From: Pseudomonadota bacterium | GTDB lineage: Bacteria; Pseudomonadota; Alphaproteobacteria; Rhizobiales; Pleomorphomonadaceae | Assembly (NCBI GenBank): GCA_023436885.1 | Contig: JAEZHI010000045.1 | Coordinates: forward strand, 162,165-226,164 | Length of the DNA: 64,000 bases | Direction: 5' to 3' | In this document: positions 61,286 to 64,000 of the stretch, piece by piece | How positions within the stretch are numbered: the first letter of the stretch is position 1 | Layout: each line of letters opens with the position of its first letter | The notes under the pieces: model-generated | What the model was told of the DNA's origin: nothing | Database searches by the model: none | Seen by the model: the letters and a program-made list of their open reading frames with translations, nothing else | Position numbers and translations under genes: made by a program

Positions 61286-62158
61286 TCAGAGCGCCTCGGC
61301 GCCCGAAATGATTTCAACGAGTTCAGTGGTGATCTTGGCCTGACGCGTGCGGTTGTAGGTGATCGACAGGCGGTCGATCATCTCGCCGGCATTGCGCGTC
61401 GCATTGTCCATGGCGCTCATCTTGGCGCCCATCTCACCAGCCGCGTTCTCAAGCAGTGCGGAGAACAGCGTCACGGAGATGTAGCGCGGCAGGAGCGTCT
61501 TCAGGATTTCCGCCTCGTCGGGCTCGAACTCGTAGTCGGCTTCCGAAGCGATCACCGGAGCGTCAACCTTCACTGGCAGCAGCTGCTTGGCGGTTGGGAT
61601 CTGCTGGATGACTGACTTGAATTCCGAATAGAACAGCGTGCAGACGTCGAATTCGCCGGCGTCATAGAGGTCGACAATCCGCTTGCCGAGGTCGACGGCA
61701 ATGTCGAAACCAACCGACTTGACGCCGCGCAGCTCGACCCGGTCGATCATGCGATCGCCATGCTCGCGCTTCAGGGCATCGGCGCCCTTCTTGCCAACGG
61801 TGAGGATCTTCACCGTCTTGCCGGCGGCGAGGAGCGAGGCAATGTGCTCGCGCGCCAGACGGACGATCGACGAATTGAAGCCACCGCACAGACCGCGCTC
61901 GGCGGTGCAGACGACGAGGAGATGCACGTTGTCACGGCCGGTGCCGGCCAGAAGGCGCGGCGCGTCATCGCGGCCGGCCATGGCATCGGCAAGGTTGGCG
62001 ACCACCGCTTCGAGACGGTGGGCGTAGGGGCGTGCTGCGACCGCAGCCTCCTGCGCACGACGCAGCTTCGCCGCGGCGACCATCTGCATCGCCTTGGTGA
62101 TCTTCTGCGTCGCCTTCACCGAAGCGATGCGGTTCTTGAGTTCTTTCAAGCTGGCCAT
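61286..62158 (-). CDS. atpG: ATP synthase F1 gamma subunit
   Basis: Rotor shaft, 290 residues. The N-terminal coiled-coil helix starts MASLKELKNRIASVKATQKI, CTAERGLCGGFNSS is the conserved mid-segment, and the C-terminal helix includes NATRNAGEMIDRLSITYNR. It follows atpA after a 79-base gap containing a perfect 10-bp hairpin. Confidence 0.97.
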   Translation of the reverse strand: MASLKELKNRIASVKATQKITKAMQMVAAAKLRRAQEAAVAARPYAHRLEAVVANLADAMAGRDDAPRLLAGTGRDNVHLLVVCTAERGLCGGFNSSIVRLAREHIASLLAAGKTVKILTVGKKGADALKREHGDRMIDRVELRGVKSVGFDIAVDLGKRIVDLYDAGEFDVCTLFYSEFKSVIQQIPTAKQLLPVKVDAPVIASEADYEFEPDEAEILKTLLPRYISVTLFSALLENAAGEMGAKMSAMDNATRNAGEMIDRLSITYNRTRQAKITTELVEIISGAEAL

Positions 62159-62193
62159 ATCGGCTCCTGCCCAGCGGGCATCGGGGCGCGGGA

Positions 62194-62218
62194 GAGGAGG
62201 GCGGCCTTCGCCCTCCTC
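62194..62218 (-). other. Hairpin between atpA and atpG
   Basis: GAGGAGGGCG (62194-62203) and CGCCCTCCTC (62209-62218), a perfect 10-bp stem with a 5-base loop inside the operon, 20 bases after the atpA stop. There is no T tract. A role in mRNA processing or protection of the atpA transcript is plausible. Confidence 0.5.
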
Positions 62219-62237
62219 GGCTCACTGGATGTTATCG

Positions 62238-63767
62238 TCAGGCGAAAGTCCTGGCGAAGTTCGAGATCGCGTCATGAAGCTTGCCGCGCAGTTCGTCGGA
62301 GAGCTGCTTTTCGGCCCAGATGCGATCCAGGATGTCGGCATGCTTTTCGCGCAGGTAGCGCAGCAGGCCATCCTCGAACGGACGCACTTTGGAAAGCGGC
62401 AGCGGATCGAGGAAGCCGGACACGCCGGCGAAGATCACGGCCACTTCTTCCTGGGTTTTCAGCGGTGAGAACTGCGGCTGCTTCAGGAGCTCGGTGAGAC
62501 GGGCGCCACGGTTCAGCAAGCGCTGGGTCGAGGCGTCGAGGTCCGAGCCGAACTGGGCGAAGGCGGCCATTTCGCGATACTGGGCGAGCTCGCCCTTGAT
62601 GGTACCGGCAACCTGCTTCATCGCCTTGATCTGGGCAGAAGAGCCGACGCGCGACACCGAAAGACCAACGTTCACGGCCGGACGGATGCCCTGGTAGAAC
62701 AGCGAGGTCTCCAGGAAGATCTGGCCGTCGGTGATCGAGATCACGTTGGTCGGGATGTAGGCCGACACGTCGTTGGCCTGGGTCTCGATGACCGGGAGAG
62801 CGGTCAGCGAACCGGCGCCATTGTCGTCGTTCAGCTTGGCAGCGCGCTCGAGCAGGCGGGAGTGCAGATAGAACACATCGCCCGGGAAGGCTTCGCGTCC
62901 CGGCGGACGGCGCAGCAGGAGCGACATCTGACGGTAGGCGACGGCCTGCTTGGTCAGGTCGTCATAGGCGATCAGGGCATGCATGCCGTTGTCGCGGAAG
63001 TATTCGCCCATGGCGCAGCCGGCGAACGGAGCGATGTACTGCATCGGCGCCGGGTCGGAGGCGGTGGCGGCAACGACGATCGAGTACTTCAGAGCGCCGG
63101 CATCTTCCAGCTTCTTCACGAACTGGGCGACGGTGGAGCGCTTCTGGCCGACGGCGACGTAGACGCAGTACAGCTTGTGCTTCTCGTCGTCACCCTCGTG
63201 CAGAGACCTCTGATTGAGGAAGGTGTCGAGAATGATGGCGGTCTTGCCGGTCTGGCGGTCGCCGATGACCAACTCACGCTGACCGCGGCCGATCGGGATC
63301 ATCGCGTCGATGGCCTTGAGGCCGGTCGACATCGGCTCATGCACCGACTTGCGGGGGATGATGCCGGGGGCCTTGACGTCAACGCGGGCGCGGGTCTCGT
63401 ACTCGATCGGGCCCTTGCCGTCGATCGGGTTGCCGAGCGCGTCGACGACGCGGCCGAGCAGGCCACGACCGACGGGAACGTCGACGATGGCGCCAGTGCG
63501 CTTGACGGTGTCGCCTTCCTTGATGTCGCGGTCGGAGCCGAAGATAACGACGCCGACATTGTCGCTTTCAAGGTTCAGGGCCATGCCACGGATGCCGCCG
63601 GGGAACTCGACCATTTCGCCCGCCTGGACGTTGTCGAGACCGTAGACACGGGCGATGCCGTCACCGACGGAGAGAACCTGGCCGACCTCGGATACTTCGG
63701 CGTTGCGGCCGAAGTTCTTGATCTGCTCCTTGAGGATTGCGGAAATTTCCGCGGCCCGGATGTCCAT
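62238..63767 (-). CDS. atpA: ATP synthase F1 alpha subunit
   Basis: Non-catalytic nucleotide-binding subunit, 509 residues. Walker A is GDRQTGKTAIILDTFLNQ, preceded by GLKAIDAMIPIGRGQRELV. AYDDLTKQAVAYRQMSLLLR and the arginine-finger segment GLSVSRVGSSAQ are intact. Its ATG overlaps the atpH stop by one base. Confidence 0.98.
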   Translation of the reverse strand: MDIRAAEISAILKEQIKNFGRNAEVSEVGQVLSVGDGIARVYGLDNVQAGEMVEFPGGIRGMALNLESDNVGVVIFGSDRDIKEGDTVKRTGAIVDVPVGRGLLGRVVDALGNPIDGKGPIEYETRARVDVKAPGIIPRKSVHEPMSTGLKAIDAMIPIGRGQRELVIGDRQTGKTAIILDTFLNQRSLHEGDDEKHKLYCVYVAVGQKRSTVAQFVKKLEDAGALKYSIVVAATASDPAPMQYIAPFAGCAMGEYFRDNGMHALIAYDDLTKQAVAYRQMSLLLRRPPGREAFPGDVFYLHSRLLERAAKLNDDNGAGSLTALPVIETQANDVSAYIPTNVISITDGQIFLETSLFYQGIRPAVNVGLSVSRVGSSAQIKAMKQVAGTIKGELAQYREMAAFAQFGSDLDASTQRLLNRGARLTELLKQPQFSPLKTQEEVAVIFAGVSGFLDPLPLSKVRPFEDGLLRYLREKHADILDRIWAEKQLSDELRGKLHDAISNFARTFA

Positions 63768-64000
63768 CAGCCGACCTCTTTCATCGCGATCCTGAGGGAA
63801 TTCAGCTTGGTCTTGAGCGACGTGTCGATCATGCGCGAGCCGAGCTTGACGATCAGCCCACCGATGAGGCTGGCGTCCACGCTCGTCTTCAGTCGCACGT
63901 CCTTGCCGGTCGATTCCGACAGGGCCGCCTTCAGGGACGCAACGTGCGTCTCCGAGAGCGGCTCGGCGGAGGTCACTTCGGCCGTCAACTCGCCGCGACC
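63767..64000 (-). CDS. atpH: ATP synthase F1 delta subunit, C-terminal part
   Basis: The final 77 codons of the peripheral-stalk delta subunit, which links F1 to the b subunits. The C-terminal pattern VRLKTSVDASLIGGLIVKLG and SRMIDTSLKTKLNSLR is diagnostic. The true start lies beyond the right edge of the window; methionines seen here are internal. Confidence 0.95.
   Translation of the reverse strand, partial: GRGELTAEVTSAEPLSETHVASLKAALSESTGKDVRLKTSVDASLIGGLIVKLGSRMIDTSLKTKLNSLRIAMKEVG

Overview
The window looks like chromosome of an alphaproteobacterium, most likely Hyphomicrobiales (Rhizobiales). It is GC-rich and tightly packed, with many ATGA stop/start overlaps. Order-typical features include the cobaltochelatase pair cobS-cobT, BolA plus a DnaJ-like protein, aroK-aroB divergent from xerD-accA, CarD near fdxA, a Tad/Cpa Flp-pilus locus, CtrA-type 8-mers and a RIME-like intergenic repeat. 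The genus is not determined; a Pleomorphomonas-like bacterium is only a guess. I see no prophage, insertion sequence, CRISPR array or other obvious foreign island.

Layout. 1-5.5 kb: nucleoside salvage operon cdd-punA-deoA-deoB-add-upp, closed by a terminator. 5.6-18.5 kb: Flp/Tad pilus locus. Reading leftward are flp, cpaA, cpaB, cpaC, cpaD, cpaE, cpaF, tadB and tadC. Reading rightward are an N0-domain-only secretin-like protein, two TadE-like minor pilins and a two-membrane-segment sensor with a degenerate kinase end. 18.5-21.8 kb: periplasmic-type aspartic protease, M20 amidohydrolase, CAP-domain lipoprotein, lone receiver protein and tRNA-Leu(CAA). 22-28.7 kb: amino-sugar catabolic operon (GntR regulator, fused NanE-NanK enzyme, complete ABC sugar importer). 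28.7-39 kb: mostly housekeeping genes, including cytochrome b561, msrB, ppa, a YafK-like L,D-transpeptidase, accA, xerD, aroK, aroB, a CNNM/CBS protein and bolA.

39-46 kb: DnaJ-like protein, cobS, cobT, a phytase-like esterase, an Rsm22-type methyltransferase, a queuosine-precursor transporter and rpmB. 46-53 kb: DUF3108 protein, a 614-base intergenic region with an exceptional cluster of GANTC (CcrM-type) sites, Suv3-like helicase, S4-domain protein, fdxA and carD. 53-59 kb: secreted unknown, RIME-like repeat, pirin, M48 lipoprotein protease, degenerate SNase-fold protein, tRNA-Arg(CCT), GlsB/YmgE protein, and deoC divergent from deoR around a DeoR-like palindrome. 59-64 kb: F1-ATPase genes atpC, atpD, atpG, atpA and part of atpH, all leftward.

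How the genes work together. The nucleoside operon turns deoxynucleosides into bases and deoxyribose-1-phosphate, and DeoB converts this to deoxyribose-5-phosphate. DeoC, 53 kb away beside its probable repressor DeoR, feeds that product into glycolysis. The Tad genes form a nearly complete pilus machine whose intergenic regions carry CtrA half-sites, suggesting cell-cycle control. The sugar operon couples import to phosphorylation and epimerisation of N-acetylmannosamine-type sugars. Nothing here is clearly an undescribed multi-gene system. The strongest unexplained signal is the symmetric GANTC cluster at 47.46-47.75 kb.
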